From Acidobacteriota bacterium (GTDB taxonomy: Bacteria > Acidobacteriota > Thermoanaerobaculia > Multivoradales > SZUA-115), in contig JAJRVQ010000135.1 in assembly GCA_024277255.1 (NCBI GenBank), positions 1 to 45,212 on the forward strand: a stretch of 45,212 nucleotides of DNA. The letters are read 5' to 3'. The notes beneath the pieces are model-generated. The model saw nothing but the letters and a program-made list of their open reading frames with translations. It searched no databases and was not told where the DNA came from. Position 1 is the stretch's first letter, and every line of letters begins with the position of its first letter. Of the stretch, positions 43,566 to 45,212 are shown piece after piece. The position numbers and the translations under genes are program-made.

Positions 43566-44056
43566 CGCGCCTCGCTCTCGGCGAGGGTGGGTTCGCCATT
43601 TTCCGTCTCGGCATCTCCGCCGGCATCCCCCGCGATATCCCCTGACGCCCGGCGGTCGTCGAGGAGATCTTGCAGGAGGATCTGCGCCGCGACGGCGTCG
43701 ATGCGCCCAGGGTTCTTGCGCAGGTCGACTCCCGCTTCGCGCAGTCGTTGCGCGGCGGTCACCGAGGTCAGGGCTTCGTCGACCCGTTCGAGCGGCAGGC
43801 CGGTCGCTGCGGCAAGGCGGCGGCCGAAACGGCCGACCCGTTCGGCGGCCTCTCCCGCGGTGCCGTCGAGGTTGCGCGGCTCACCGAGGACCAGCAGCTC
43901 GACGCGCTCCTCACGGGCAATGGTGGCGATCTTGCCGGCGGCCCGGCGATCGGTGGTGCGTTCGAAGGATTCGAGCGGCACCGCCAGCCGGCCGCAGGGG
44001 TCGGAAATGGCCAGACCGATCCGCCTTTCTCCGAAGTCGATACCGAGGGCTTTCAT
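43562..44056 (-). CDS. ruvX: Putative Holliday junction resolvase / pre-16S rRNA nuclease YqgF
   Basis: RNase H-fold nuclease, 164 residues. It has the acidic strand ALGIDFGERRIGLAISD, LVLGEPRNLDGTAGEAAERVGRF, DEALTSVTAAQRL and the final acidic residue in RIDAVAAQILLQDLL. E. coli YqgF acts in 16S rRNA 5'-end maturation. A disordered acidic tail (about 140-164) extends past the domain. ATG 44056 is used because family similarity begins there; ATG 44083 would add nine residues. It is coupled to mltG by a 4-base overlap. Confidence 0.93.
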   Translation of the reverse strand: MKALGIDFGERRIGLAISDPCGRLAVPLESFERTTDRRAAGKIATIAREERVELLVLGEPRNLDGTAGEAAERVGRFGRRLAAATGLPLERVDEALTSVTAAQRLREAGVDLRKNPGRIDAVAAQILLQDLLDDRRASGDIAGDAGGDAETENGEPTLAESEAR

Positions 44057-44231
44057 CCTGCGGATTCTATCCTTCGCGGCCATCCTGACCGAGACAAATC
44101 GCGAGTGGCGAATCGACGGTCGAAGAGTCGCCGGGCGCGGCCGGAGTGGGCCGCTGCCAAGGCCGATCGTATGCTACGATTTGCCGGTTTCCGACGCCTC
44201 CAACGTTGGGTTGTCTTCAGGGGTCAAGACT

Positions 44232-45212
44232 ATGCATGAAGTGGTGATTTTGAGTGCCGCTCGTACGCCGATTGCGGCCTTTCAAGGTGCTTTCAAGAAG
44301 ATGACGGCACCGCAACTGGGCGCCGCGGCGCTGGCCGGTGCGCTCGAACGCTCGGGCGTCGCCGCGGCGGACGTCGAGCAGGTATACATGGGCTGCGTGC
44401 TGCCGGCCGGCATCGGTCAGGCTCCAGCACGCCAAGCCGCTCTGGCCGCCGGATTCCCCCATTCGACCGGGGCGGTGACCGTCAACAAGGTCTGCGGTTC
44501 CGGGATGAAGGCGGTGATGATGGCCGCCAACGAGTTGCGTTGCGACGACTTCTCCGTGGTGGCTGCCGGCGGTATGGAGGCGATGTCGCGGGCGCCCTAC
44601 CTGCTGCCCGGTGTACGCGACGGCCACCGTTTGGGCCACGGCAAGATGATCGACGCGATGATCCATGACGGGTTGTGGGATCCCTACAACGACATCCACA
44701 TGGGGAGTTGCGCCGAGATTTGTGCCCGTGAAAAGGGGATCAGCCGCGAGGATCAGGACGCCTACGCGCTGGAAAGCTACCGGCGAGCGAAAGAGGCGAC
44801 CGAGTCGGGGCGCATGGCGGAGGAGATCGTGCCGGTGATGGTGCCCCCCTCAAGAAAGACAGGGCGACGCGGCGAGCCGGTCGCCGTCGAGCGGGACGAA
44901 GAGCCCTTCCGCTCCAATCTGGAGCGCATGCCGGCGTTGCGCCCCGCCTTCGACAAGGAGGGCACGATAACCGCGGCCAACGCCAGCAAGATCAACGACG
45001 GTGCGGCGGCTCTGGTGCTGACCACGGCGGCGCGAGCGGTCCAGCTGGGAGCGGAGCCGATCGCCCGGGTGATCGCTCATGCGACGGCGGCGCAGGCGCC
45101 GGAGTGGTTCACCACGGCGCCGATCGCCGCTATCCACAAGGTGCTGGCGCGCGCCGGGATGAACCTTGGCGAGATCGATCTCTTCGAGGTCAACGAAGCT
45201 TTCGCCGTGGTG
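44232..45212 (+). CDS. Thiolase (acetyl-CoA C-acyltransferase), 3' end outside window
   Basis: The first 327 residues of a type II thiolase; the gene runs off the window edge. It has VVILSAARTPIAAFQGAFK, the nucleophile C88 in NKVCGSGMKAVM, AGGMEAMSRAPYLLP, MGSCAEICAREKGISREDQD, and near the edge EVNEAFAVV, the NEAFA block. The catalytic His/Cys near the C-terminus is not included. It would either make acetoacetyl-CoA or cleave a 3-ketoacyl-CoA, the final step of a beta-oxidation-like route such as the one at 5.5-12.3 kb; no direct link is shown. Confidence 0.93.
   Translation, partial: MHEVVILSAARTPIAAFQGAFKKMTAPQLGAAALAGALERSGVAAADVEQVYMGCVLPAGIGQAPARQAALAAGFPHSTGAVTVNKVCGSGMKAVMMAANELRCDDFSVVAAGGMEAMSRAPYLLPGVRDGHRLGHGKMIDAMIHDGLWDPYNDIHMGSCAEICAREKGISREDQDAYALESYRRAKEATESGRMAEEIVPVMVPPSRKTGRRGEPVAVERDEEPFRSNLERMPALRPAFDKEGTITAANASKINDGAAALVLTTAARAVQLGAEPIARVIAHATAAQAPEWFTTAPIAAIHKVLARAGMNLGEIDLFEVNEAFAVV

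Overview
The window is high-GC bacterial chromosome with short gaps, many 4-base stop/start overlaps, and no phage or plasmid backbone, rRNA, tRNA or CRISPR array that I can see. It most resembles Acidobacteriota, possibly the Thermoanaerobaculia/Holophagae side. The evidence is an orphan duplicated ABC permease of the ADOP type without its own ATPase, a spondin-domain exported protein next to a two-component system, a secreted metallo-beta-lactamase with PKD and lamin-tail modules, and a pseudokinase fused to a TonB C-terminus. The assignment rests on family knowledge, not on a search.

Layout. 0-6 kb: a GT39 membrane glycosyltransferase whose C-terminus runs into a repeat resembling an insertion-sequence end, a LytS/LytTR two-component pair, an SGNH hydrolase interrupted by an in-frame amber codon, and a DUF3891 gene. 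5.5-12.3 kb: a seven-gene operon (creatininase-family hydrolase, SDR, RidA-like, crotonase, acyl-CoA dehydrogenase, old-yellow-enzyme-like reductase, FAD monooxygenase). 12.3-20.2 kb: methyltransferase, MscS channel, PEP carboxylase, an OmpR/PhoR-type two-component system and a spondin-domain protein. 20.2-34.3 kb is more accessory: dispersed hairpin repeats, a vapBC module, an orphan vapB fragment with the same operator, an ADOP permease, a triple-rhodanese protein, a GEMM-type riboswitch in front of the secreted metallo-beta-lactamase, a benzoate-CoA ligase family gene, a UGA-containing ArsC/Spx-family selenoprotein gene, a convergent DNA methyltransferase/HNH pair, and a decayed vapC. 34.3-45.2 kb: kynureninase-like and tryptophan 2,3-dioxygenase genes, a malic enzyme/phosphotransacetylase fusion, a CsgG-like lipoprotein-type gene, more hairpin repeats, the pseudokinase-TonB gene, mltG, ruvX and a thiolase cut by the window edge.

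How the genes may work together. Tryptophan 2,3-dioxygenase and kynureninase would give anthranilate, the benzoate-CoA ligase family enzyme could make 2-aminobenzoyl-CoA, and the operon at 5.5-12.3 kb carries as two separate genes the two halves that are fused in 2-aminobenzoyl-CoA monooxygenase/reductase, along with beta-oxidation-like enzymes. A thiolase lies at the right edge. The window may therefore hold a nearly complete aerobic tryptophan-kynurenine-anthraniloyl-CoA route; kynurenine formamidase is the one step without a standard gene.

The most novel-looking items are the selenoprotein with its SECIS-like hairpin, the split monooxygenase/reductase pathway, and a family of five modular hairpin elements placed just after stop codons, whose stems change in a compensatory way between copies.
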